Below, one piece after another: positions 7,873-15,551 of a stretch of 64,000 nt of DNA. The stretch comes from Parapusillimonas granuli (GTDB lineage Bacteria; Pseudomonadota; Gammaproteobacteria; Burkholderiales; Burkholderiaceae_B). Under the pieces are notes generated by a model. That model ran no database searches and was not told the origin of the DNA. It saw nothing but the letters and a program-made list of their open reading frames with translations. The stretch lies in the NCBI RefSeq assembly GCF_013416525.1, contig NZ_JACCEM010000005.1:62001-126000 (forward strand), read 5' to 3'. Each line of letters begins with the position of its first letter. The stretch's first letter is position 1. Position numbers and translations under genes: made by a program.

Positions 7873-10800
7873 ATGGCAAGCACTAACCTGGGCGTGAAGG
7901 TGGACAGCTCGATCCGGAATCGGCTGAAGAGCGCGTCCGAGCTGGTGGGGCGAACGCCGCATTGGCTGCACAAGCAGGCGCTCATTTCATTCCTGGAACA
8001 GATCGAACGGGGCCGGCTTCCGCCGGCCGCGGGAGAAGGCGGGGACGACGGCCCCCTGCCGCTTGCCGACGAGGCCGAATGGCACAACGCCCCGCCGTTC
8101 TTCATGTTCAGCCAGGACGTCCGGCCGCAGTCCGTATTGCGCGCGGCCATCACCTCGGCCTATCGCCGGGCCGAGCCCGAATGCCTGCCGTTGTTGCTGG
8201 AACAGGCGCAGGTGCCGCGCAAGGACGAGGTGCGCCGGCTGGCCACGGAGCTGGTGACGGCTTTGCGCAAGAAGCGCGCCGGCCGCGGGGTCGAGGCGCT
8301 GATCAAGGAGTTCTCGCTGTCCAGCCAGGAAGGCATCGCATTGATGTGCCTGGCCGAAGCCTTGCTGCGGATTCCGGACCGCGCCACGCGCGACGCCCTG
8401 ATCCGCGACAAGATCTCGAAGGGAGACTGGAAGGCGCACATCGGCGGCTCCTCGTCGCTGTTCATCAACGCGGCGGTATGGGGCCTGCTCATCACCGGCA
8501 AGCTGGCGTCCGTCAATAGCGAGCAGCGGCTTTCCAAGGCGTTGTCGCACATGATAGGCAAGGGGGGCGAGCCCTTGATACGCCAGGGCGTCAACATGGC
8601 GATGCGCATGATGGGCGAGCAGTTCGTATCGGGCCAGACGATATCCGAAGCCATCGCGAACAGCCGCAAAATGGAAAGCAAGGGCTTTCGCCATTCCTAC
8701 GACATGCTGGGCGAATCGGCGACGACGGCCCAGGACGCGGAACGCTATTACCGCGCCTATGAGCTCGCCATCCATGCCATAGGCAAGGCGAGCGCGGGGC
8801 GCGGCATCTATGAAGGGCCGGGCATATCGATCAAGCTGTCGGCGCTGCATCCCCGCTATTCCCGGCGGCAGCACGACCGGGTCATGGACGAGCTCTATCC
8901 CCGTCTGCTGGAGCTGACGAAGCTGGCGCGCCAGTACGACGTGGGCCTCAATATCGATGCGGAAGAGGCCGACAGCCTGGAGATCTCGCTGGACCTGCTC
9001 GAAGCGCTGTGCGCCGAGCCCGACCTGAAAGGCTGGAACGGCATCGGCTTCGTCATCCAGTCCTACCAGAAGCGGGCGCCCTATGTGATCGACTACATGA
9101 TTGACCTCGCGCGGCGCAGCAGGCGCCGCCTGATGGTCAGGCTGGTCAAGGGCGCCTATTGGGACACGGAGATCAAGCGCGCCCAGGAATCGGGGCTGGA
9201 AGGCTATCCCGTCTACACCCGCAAGGTGTACACCGACGTGTCCTACCTGGCATGCGCGGCCCGGCTGCTGGCCGCGCCGGGCGAGATCTACCCTCAGTTC
9301 GCCACCCATAACGCCTATACGCTGGCGGCGGTGTACTACATGGCCGGCGAGAACTACTACCCGGGGCAATACGAGTTCCAATGCCTGCACGGCATGGGCG
9401 AAGCCCTTTACGAAGAAGTGGTCGGGCCGGTATCGCAATCCAAGCTGAATCGCCCCTGCCGCATCTACGCGCCGGTGGGCACGCACGAGATCCTGCTGCC
9501 CTATCTGGTGCGGCGGCTGCTGGAAAACAGCGCGAACACGTCGTTCGTGAACTTGCTGAGAATGGACGGCATCACCACGGAACAGCTGGTCGCCGACCCG
9601 GTGGACGCGGCCAAGGCCTTGTGGCCGCTGGGTGTTCCCCATGAGCGCATTCCCTTGCCGCGCGATCTTTACCGCGGCGACGGCCAGGCGCGCCTCAACG
9701 CGCAAGGCATAGACCTGACCAACGAGCATAGGCTCGGTTCCCTGGCGGCGGCCCTGGCCAACAGCGTCAACCGGCAATGGAAAGCGGCGCCCATGCTCGG
9801 CGACGGCGAGGGCTGGGATCCCGATCGGGCGGAACCCGTGATCAATCCCGCGGATCATCGCGACATCGTCGGGCATGTCGTCCATGCCGGCCTGGACGAG
9901 GTGGCGCGCGCCCTGGAGCAGGCCGCCGGCCCGGGTTCGGTCTGGCAGGCCACGCCCGTCGAAGAGCGGGCGCAATGCCTGCGCCGCGCTTCGGACATGC
10001 TGGAAGGCGACATGCAATCGCTGATCGGGCTCATCGTCCGGGAAGCGGGCAAGCCCGTGGCCAACGCCATGGAGGAAGTCCGCGAGGCCGTGGACTTCCT
10101 GCGCTATTACGCGGACCAGATCGAGCGCGAGTTCGGCAACGATACGCACCGCCCCCTGGGCGTGGTCGCGTGCCTCAGCCCCTGGAATTTCCCCTTGGCC
10201 ATATTCATGGGCCAAGTGGCCGCGGCGCTGGCGGCCGGCAATACCGTCATCGCCAAGCCGGCCGAGCAAACCCCGCTGATCGCCGCCCAGGCGGTGTCCA
10301 TACTGCGCGCCGCCGGGGTTCCGGATGCGGCGGTGCAATTGCTGCCGGGCGACGGCGAGACGGTGGGGCAGGCGCTGGCGGCGGCGAGCGTGGTGGGCGG
10401 CGTGGCCTTCACCGGCTCGACGGACGCGGCCCGGCATATTGCCCGGACGCTGTCCACGCGCCTGTCCGACCACGGCGGCGTCATTCCTTTCATCGCGGAA
10501 ACCGGCGGGCAGAATGCCATGGTCGTCGATTCCTCGGCGCTGCCGGAGCAGGTGGTGCTCGATGTGCTGGCGTCGGCGTTCGATTCGGCGGGGCAGCGCT
10601 GTTCCGCGCTGCGCGCGCTGTTCGTGCAGGAAGACTGCGCCGACAAAATACTGCACATGCTGGAAGGCGCCATGCGCGAGCTCGCCGTCGGCAACCCCGA
10701 CCGGCTCTCCGTCGATGTGGGGCCGGTGATCGACGCCGACGCGAAGGCGCGCATCGAGGCGCACATCCAGGCCATGCGCGCGGCGGGCTGCCGTGTGGAG

Positions 10801-11682
10801 CAGCTGCCGTTGCCGCCCGAGGCGCGCCATGGCACGTTCGTCCCGCCCACCCTCATCGAATTGCCCAGCCTGGACATGCTGACGCACGAGGTATTCGGCC
10901 CGGTGCTGCATGTCCTGCGCTACCGGCGCGAGGAAATCGGCACGGTCATCGACGCCATCAACGGCACGGGATACGGGCTTGCGTTCGGCGTCCACACCCG
11001 CATCGACGAGATGGTGGCATACGTGAGCTCCCGCGTCCGGGCCGGAAACATCTACGTGAACCGCAGCATCGTCGGCGCCGTGGTGGGCGCGCAGCCGTTC
11101 GGCGGGGAAGGCCTGTCCGGCACGGGACCCAAGGCGGGCGGTCCCTTGTATCTGTACCGATTGCTGTCGCGCCGGCCGGCGCACATGCCGGCCGGCATCG
11201 AGCTCGCCGCCGGGCTGCCGCAAACCGTGCAGCTCCCCGGGCCGACCGGGGAGCACAATACCTATACGGTGGTTCCGCGCGGCGCCGTGCTGTGCCTGGC
11301 CGCCAGCGAGGAAGGCGCGCGGCGGCAATGGGAGGCATGCCGGCTGACGGGCAACCAGGCCTGTTTCGTGGACGTCCGGGCCGCCCGCGCTGCACTGGGC
11401 GCGCAGGGCGCCGAGCAGGACGGCGTGAGCTGGGTCGCCATGGACCGCATCGATGCGGCGCCCGTCGACGCGGTGCTGTTCGAGGGCGACAGCGACGCCC
11501 TGCGCGAGCTGAATCGGCGGCTGGCCCTGCGGGACGGCCCGCTGCTTCAAGTGCAGGGCCTGACGCCGGAGGCGATCCGCGACGGCGCGCAATACTTGCC
11601 GGAACCGCTGCTGCGCGAGCGGTCCCTGAGCGTGAACACCACGGCGGCCGGCGGCAACGCCGGCTTGATGGCCATAGGCTGA
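7873..11682 (+). CDS. putA: Trifunctional PutA: proline dehydrogenase / L-glutamate-gamma-semialdehyde dehydrogenase with RHH repressor domain
   Basis: The 1269-aa protein oxidises proline to P5C using FAD and quinone, then the semialdehyde to glutamate with NAD. Residues 1-47 form a ribbon-helix-helix (LGVKVDSSIRNRLKSASEL), so it can also act as an autoregulatory DNA-binding protein, as in enteric PutA. The proline dehydrogenase barrel spans about 230-560, with ISIKLSALHPRY, RLVKGAYWDTEIKRAQ and the FATHNAYT and ENSANTSFVN segments. The ALDH domain spans about 640-1110, with SPWNFPLAIF, ETGGQNAMVV and catalytic C910 in SAGQRCSALR. A C-terminal domain to 1269 completes the long-form architecture. 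It lies 13 bp after the prolidase-like gene. Finding putA inside a transporter/amidohydrolase operon strongly suggests proline is a released product. Confidence 0.97.
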   Translation: MASTNLGVKVDSSIRNRLKSASELVGRTPHWLHKQALISFLEQIERGRLPPAAGEGGDDGPLPLADEAEWHNAPPFFMFSQDVRPQSVLRAAITSAYRRAEPECLPLLLEQAQVPRKDEVRRLATELVTALRKKRAGRGVEALIKEFSLSSQEGIALMCLAEALLRIPDRATRDALIRDKISKGDWKAHIGGSSSLFINAAVWGLLITGKLASVNSEQRLSKALSHMIGKGGEPLIRQGVNMAMRMMGEQFVSGQTISEAIANSRKMESKGFRHSYDMLGESATTAQDAERYYRAYELAIHAIGKASAGRGIYEGPGISIKLSALHPRYSRRQHDRVMDELYPRLLELTKLARQYDVGLNIDAEEADSLEISLDLLEALCAEPDLKGWNGIGFVIQSYQKRAPYVIDYMIDLARRSRRRLMVRLVKGAYWDTEIKRAQESGLEGYPVYTRKVYTDVSYLACAARLLAAPGEIYPQFATHNAYTLAAVYYMAGENYYPGQYEFQCLHGMGEALYEEVVGPVSQSKLNRPCRIYAPVGTHEILLPYLVRRLLENSANTSFVNLLRMDGITTEQLVADPVDAAKALWPLGVPHERIPLPRDLYRGDGQARLNAQGIDLTNEHRLGSLAAALANSVNRQWKAAPMLGDGEGWDPDRAEPVINPADHRDIVGHVVHAGLDEVARALEQAAGPGSVWQATPVEERAQCLRRASDMLEGDMQSLIGLIVREAGKPVANAMEEVREAVDFLRYYADQIEREFGNDTHRPLGVVACLSPWNFPLAIFMGQVAAALAAGNTVIAKPAEQTPLIAAQAVSILRAAGVPDAAVQLLPGDGETVGQALAAASVVGGVAFTGSTDAARHIARTLSTRLSDHGGVIPFIAETGGQNAMVVDSSALPEQVVLDVLASAFDSAGQRCSALRALFVQEDCADKILHMLEGAMRELAVGNPDRLSVDVGPVIDADAKARIEAHIQAMRAAGCRVEQLPLPPEARHGTFVPPTLIELPSLDMLTHEVFGPVLHVLRYRREEIGTVIDAINGTGYGLAFGVHTRIDEMVAYVSSRVRAGNIYVNRSIVGAVVGAQPFGGEGLSGTGPKAGGPLYLYRLLSRRPAHMPAGIELAAGLPQTVQLPGPTGEHNTYTVVPRGAVLCLAASEEGARRQWEACRLTGNQACFVDVRAARAALGAQGAEQDGVSWVAMDRIDAAPVDAVLFEGDSDALRELNRRLALRDGPLLQVQGLTPEAIRDGAQYLPEPLLRERSLSVNTTAAGGNAGLMAIG

Positions 11683-11705
11683 ATCATGGAAACAGGAACT
11701 CGGAA

Positions 11706-13325
11706 ATGAGCAAACCAGACAACCCCTACATCAATTCATTGCCCGGCGAAGAAATGGGCGACCTGAACGCCAGCAAAGGGTGGCGCCCGCCGGTGCCGGC
11801 CACCGGCCGGGATCGCGGCGCGGGCCCGTTCAAGCGGCTGGTGCTGCGCGGCGCCACCATCATCGACGGCACCGGAGCGCCGCCCTGGGGCCCCGTGGAC
11901 GTCGTGATCGAGAACGACCGCATCGCCGCGCTGGCGGGGGTGGGGGCGTCGCTCGACACCATCAACCAGGACCGCAGGCCGGCCGCTGGCGATTTCGAGG
12001 TGGATTGCCACGGCAAGTTCGTGATGCCGGGACTGGTCGATTCGCACGCGCATATCGGCACGCCCTACCATTCCATGTGCGGCGTCGAGCCGCCCGCCGA
12101 CTACATTTACAAATTGTGGCTGGCCCATGGCGTGACGACGGTGCGTGAAATGGGCGGCCTGAACGGGCTCGGCTACACCATGCAGCAAAAAGAGGCATCC
12201 GCCCGGAACGAGATCGCCGCGCCCAATATTCTGTCCTATGCCTATTTTCCGGCGGTCAACGACCGTGTCAAGACGATCTACACGCCCGACCAGGCGCGCG
12301 ACTGGGTGCGCAAGCTGAAGAATCGGGGCGCGGACGGCATCAAGTTCTTCGGTGCGCCGCCGACCATCATGCAGGCGGCGCTCGACGAGGCAGCCAAGCA
12401 AGGCCTGCGCTCGGGCTGCCACCATGCGCAGATGGCGGTGACGCGGGTCAACGCGCTGAAGTCGGCGACCTGGGGCTTGACGAGCTCGGAACACTATTAC
12501 GGCCTGCCCGAAGCCTTGTTCGAGTCCAGGGTGGTGCAGCAGTTTCCCACCGACTACAACTACAGCGACGAATACTTTCGTTTCGCGCTGGCCGGCCAGA
12601 CCTTCAAGCAGGCGGCCCAGCCCGGCAGCCCGAAATGGAAGGAGGTCATGGAACGCTTCCTGGAGTTGGGCCATACCTTCGTGCCCACCTTCAACATCTA
12701 TGATGCCAATCGCGACCTGATGCGCGCGCGCCGGGCGGACTGGCACGACGACTACACGTGGAAGGCGATCTGGAAATACTTCCAGCCGCAGCGGGGCGGC
12801 CATGGGTCCTACTGGTATCGCTGGAGCACCACGAACGAGATCGAGTGGAAGGAGAACTACCGGCTCTGGATGCAATTCATCAACGAATACAAGAACCTGG
12901 GCGGGCGGGTCTGCGCCGGCAGCGACAGCGGCTTCATTTTCCAGATCTTCGGTTTCGGCCTCATCCGCGAGCTCGAACTGCTGCAGGAAGCGGGGTTCCA
13001 TCCGCTGGAGGCCTTGCGCGCCGCCACGTCGCTGGGGGCGGAATTGCTGGGCATAGACCAGGACACCGGGTCGGTGGACGTCGGCAAGCGCGCCGACCTG
13101 CTGGTCATGGATCACAACCCGCTGGAAGACTTCAAGCTCCTGTATGGCACCGGCGCATGGCGCCTGAACGACCAGACAGGCCGGCCCGAGTGGGTGCGGG
13201 CCTTGCGCTATACCATCAAGGCGGGGCTGATTTTCGACGTGGACGAACTGCTGGCGGACGTGCGCAAGCTGGCCGACGACAGCTGGGGCGAAGACGGCGA
13301 CCAAAGGCCTCCCCATGCCCGTTGA
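11706..13325 (+). CDS. Second metal-dependent amidohydrolase (long N-terminal extension)
   Basis: The frame is open far upstream through putA, but the real start is ATG 11706, 23 bp after the putA stop. The product is 539 aa. After an unusual 40-residue polar N-terminus comes the superfamily strand LVLRGATIIDGTGAPPWGPV, then MPGLVDSHAH (metal ligands H114, H116), a lysine in GADGIKFFGAPP, histidines in SGCHHAQMA and SSEHYYG, and the Asp of CAGSDSG near the C-terminus. The motif set is intact, so it should bind metal and hydrolyse an amide, lactam or cyclic C-N bond. It is longer than usual (about 400-450 aa) because of the N-terminus and inserts around 170-330. Its last 11 bp overlap the G3E GTPase gene, implying coupled translation. 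Confidence 0.83.
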   Translation: MSKPDNPYINSLPGEEMGDLNASKGWRPPVPATGRDRGAGPFKRLVLRGATIIDGTGAPPWGPVDVVIENDRIAALAGVGASLDTINQDRRPAAGDFEVDCHGKFVMPGLVDSHAHIGTPYHSMCGVEPPADYIYKLWLAHGVTTVREMGGLNGLGYTMQQKEASARNEIAAPNILSYAYFPAVNDRVKTIYTPDQARDWVRKLKNRGADGIKFFGAPPTIMQAALDEAAKQGLRSGCHHAQMAVTRVNALKSATWGLTSSEHYYGLPEALFESRVVQQFPTDYNYSDEYFRFALAGQTFKQAAQPGSPKWKEVMERFLELGHTFVPTFNIYDANRDLMRARRADWHDDYTWKAIWKYFQPQRGGHGSYWYRWSTTNEIEWKENYRLWMQFINEYKNLGGRVCAGSDSGFIFQIFGFGLIRELELLQEAGFHPLEALRAATSLGAELLGIDQDTGSVDVGKRADLLVMDHNPLEDFKLLYGTGAWRLNDQTGRPEWVRALRYTIKAGLIFDVDELLADVRKLADDSWGEDGDQRPPHAR

Positions 13326-14334
13326 GCTTTTCATCCTTGCCGGCTTCCTGGGCAGCGGCAAGACCACGCTGCTGCTCGACCTGCTGAAGTCGGACAGCCA
13401 GGGGGAAACCGGCGTCATTGTCAACGAGGCCGGCGAGATCGGCGTGGACGGCGTGGTGGTGAAAGACGGCGCCGACGACATCCCGCTGACCCTGCTGTCG
13501 AACGGCTGCGTGTGTTGTTCCCTGCGCAGCAGCCTGGTGCTGACGGTGGGCGCCATGCTCGACGCGCCCAGGCCGCCCGGCGCGCGCCCGCTGCGCCGCA
13601 TCGTGCTGGAGACCAGCGGGTTGTCCCGCCCCGGCCCCATCGTGGCGTCGCTGGCGGATCCGGAACTCGCGCGGCGCGGCATACGGGTGACGGTGGTCAG
13701 CACCTACGATTGCGTGCGCGGAGCCTTGAACGTCGATGAGTTCGACGAGGCCGCGGCGCAATTGGGAGCGGCCCAGCGCGTCATGCTCACCAAGCTCGAC
13801 CTGGTTGCGCCCGAGGCCGCCCGCGCGCACATCGAAGTCATCCGGGGCGTCAACCCCCTTGCGCAAATCGTTGCGGATGCCGACCGCGCCGCGGCGGTGC
13901 GCCAGGCCTTCGCCGACAGCGGCCCGGCGGGCCCGGCCGAGGGCACCGTGCAAGGCCTGTTCGGCGGCGCGCCGGCCAAGGCCCACCCGCGCATCCACGT
14001 CATGGCCGGCGCCTTGCGCGCGGGCGCGTCCTGGGACGACGTGGCGATGTGGCTGGACGACCTGGCTTCGATATGCGGCGATAAACTGCTGAGAGTCAAG
14101 GCGGTCCTGAAGGTCGCCGACTGCGCCGAACCCATACACATCCAGAGCGTCGGCGCCACGTTCGGCGCGCCGCGCCGCCTGGTGGGCCTGGCCGCCCATG
14201 AAGACATATGCGTGGTCATTGCCCGCGATATCGACGCCGGGGACATCCAGGCGGCTTTGCCGGACGCGCCCATCGCATTAAGCAACACGAAGCATTCAGC
14301 CGTAGCTCAACGCAGCAGCAAGGTTTTCGCCTGA
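13315..14334 (+). CDS. G3E-family GTPase of the COG0523/CobW group, putative metallochaperone
   Basis: The 339-aa protein has the P-loop GFLGSGKTTLL (10-20), the metal-binding G-CVCC-SLR motif (C65, C67, C68), an ETSG segment (Walker B region) and TKLD nucleotide specificity, then a shorter CobW_C-like C-terminal half. Members of this family insert or deliver zinc, cobalt, nickel or iron into client enzymes, sometimes one specific client. Its ATG lies within the 3' end of the amidohydrolase gene (11-bp overlap), which makes that enzyme, or the related one at 6615, the most likely client. Spacing to the next gene is 44 bp. Function as a nitrile-hydratase-activator-like factor is a less likely alternative as no nitrile hydratase is present. 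Confidence 0.88.
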   Translation: MPVELFILAGFLGSGKTTLLLDLLKSDSQGETGVIVNEAGEIGVDGVVVKDGADDIPLTLLSNGCVCCSLRSSLVLTVGAMLDAPRPPGARPLRRIVLETSGLSRPGPIVASLADPELARRGIRVTVVSTYDCVRGALNVDEFDEAAAQLGAAQRVMLTKLDLVAPEAARAHIEVIRGVNPLAQIVADADRAAAVRQAFADSGPAGPAEGTVQGLFGGAPAKAHPRIHVMAGALRAGASWDDVAMWLDDLASICGDKLLRVKAVLKVADCAEPIHIQSVGATFGAPRRLVGLAAHEDICVVIARDIDAGDIQAALPDAPIALSNTKHSAVAQRSSKVFA

Positions 14335-14378
14335 CGCTGCCGCATCATTTAACTTTTCTCACTACATGAGAGGCAACC

Positions 14379-15434
14379 ATGCTAGAAAAAGAATTGAATC
14401 GACGCAAATTCATGAAACAGGCCGCCGGCCTGGTTCTGGTGCCTTCACTTCCCATGATCCCCGGACTGGCCCACGGCCAGGCCACGGATGTGGTGGTGGG
14501 CACCTGGGGTGGCGACTACCAGAACCTGCTGCAGAAGTTCATTGCGCCCATCGTCGAACCCATGGGCATCAAGCCGGTCTACGATACCGGCAACGCAACC
14601 GCGCGCAACACCAAGCTGAAGGCCGAGCGCAATTCCCGGCGCGGGTCGATGGACGTGGCCATGCTGGGCGACCTGGACATGTACGACGCCAGCACGGCGG
14701 GAGTGCTGGAGCCGGTAACGGCCGGCAACGTGCCCAACCTGGCCAACACCATTGAAACGTTCCGCACGCCGTATTCCATTCCGCACATCTTCAGCGCGAT
14801 GGTGCTGGTGTACAACAAGGACAAGGTGCCCACGCCGCCCAAGTCCTTCAAGGACACCCTGGACCCCAAGTACAAGGGCCGGGTGGGATTCTCGGACATT
14901 CTCTACAACTTCAACACCTTGTTCGCCGGCCTGGCGGAAGGCGGGAAGGGCGACAGCTTCGAGCCGGGATACAGCTTCCTGCGCAAGCTGAAAGGCAACC
15001 AGCCCAAGGTCTTCCCGTCCAACGAAGCGGTCGCGGCGGCCTTCAAGTCGGAAGAGATCTGGATTGCTTGCATGTGGAAGGCGCGCGCCCTGCAATGGCG
15101 CGACGCCGGCCTGCCGCTGGAATTCGTCATTCCCGAAGAGGGCGCCATCCCGGTCACCTTCGAAGGTGCGGTGCCCAAGAACAGCCGCAACAAGGCGGCC
15201 GCGCTGAAGTACCTGAATGCCTTGCTCGAGCCCGAAGGCCAGCTGCGCTTTGCGGAAACCATGGGCTATGCGCCGACGGTCAAGAACGCGACGCTGCCTC
15301 CGGACCTGCAGAAGCGGGTGGGCTTCACGCCCGAGGAACTCGCCCGTATCCATCCCTACAACCTCGAAGCGCTGGCCGCGCAGCGGGCGGCCAGCCTGGA
15401 CTTCTGGAACAAGGAATTCAAGGCGGGCCTGTAA
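14379..15434 (+). CDS. ABC transporter substrate-binding protein, PotD type, Tat-type signal
   Basis: The 351-aa periplasmic protein begins MLEKELNRRKFMKQAAG: a twin-arginine motif (R8-R9, with F11 and K13) before a hydrophobic core ending near AHG at 33, so export by Tat, folded, is likely. The mature part opens DVVVGTWGGDYQNLLQKFI, the standard start of SBP_bac_8/PotD-like proteins for polyamines, opines and related compounds. It supplies the missing receptor for the permeases and ATPase encoded at 3765-6576; the separation of the receptor gene by 7.8 kb of enzyme genes is unusual. A strong intrinsic terminator lies 18 bp after its stop. Confidence 0.9.
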   Translation: MLEKELNRRKFMKQAAGLVLVPSLPMIPGLAHGQATDVVVGTWGGDYQNLLQKFIAPIVEPMGIKPVYDTGNATARNTKLKAERNSRRGSMDVAMLGDLDMYDASTAGVLEPVTAGNVPNLANTIETFRTPYSIPHIFSAMVLVYNKDKVPTPPKSFKDTLDPKYKGRVGFSDILYNFNTLFAGLAEGGKGDSFEPGYSFLRKLKGNQPKVFPSNEAVAAAFKSEEIWIACMWKARALQWRDAGLPLEFVIPEEGAIPVTFEGAVPKNSRNKAAALKYLNALLEPEGQLRFAETMGYAPTVKNATLPPDLQKRVGFTPEELARIHPYNLEALAAQRAASLDFWNKEFKAGL

Positions 15435-15451
15435 ACCCGTTCAGCCGACCG

Positions 15452-15488
15452 GAAGCCGGATTCCCTACGGAGCCGGCTTCTTCTTTTC
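15452..15488 (+). terminator. Rho-independent terminator after the binding-protein gene
   Basis: A perfect 8-bp stem, GAAGCCGG (15452-15459) with CCGGCTTC (15473-15480), encloses a 13-nt loop and is followed by TTCTTTTC. It should end most transcripts of the ABC/PutA operon, with the gamma-glutamyltransferase gene read by leakage or from its own promoter. Confidence 0.75.
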
Positions 15489-15551
15489 AGGCGCCGGGCC
15501 CCGCCGTGGGTCCGGCGCCCAGGATCGCCTTCTTTATTTCTGGAGCAGACC

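Noticed and set aside
6600-8153. A 517-codon minus-strand open frame opposite the first COG1228 amidohydrolase
   Set aside because: Antisense shadow with His/Arg/Ala-rich low-information sequence and no ribosome site.
7987-11592. A 1201-codon open frame on the minus strand opposite putA
   Set aside because: It is the mirror frame of a high-GC gene; it has no family motifs and putA is unambiguous on the plus strand.
9777-11705. Upstream extension of the second amidohydrolase frame into putA
   Set aside because: The extension has no homology, overlaps putA in another frame, and ATG 11706 has a suitable position just after the putA stop.
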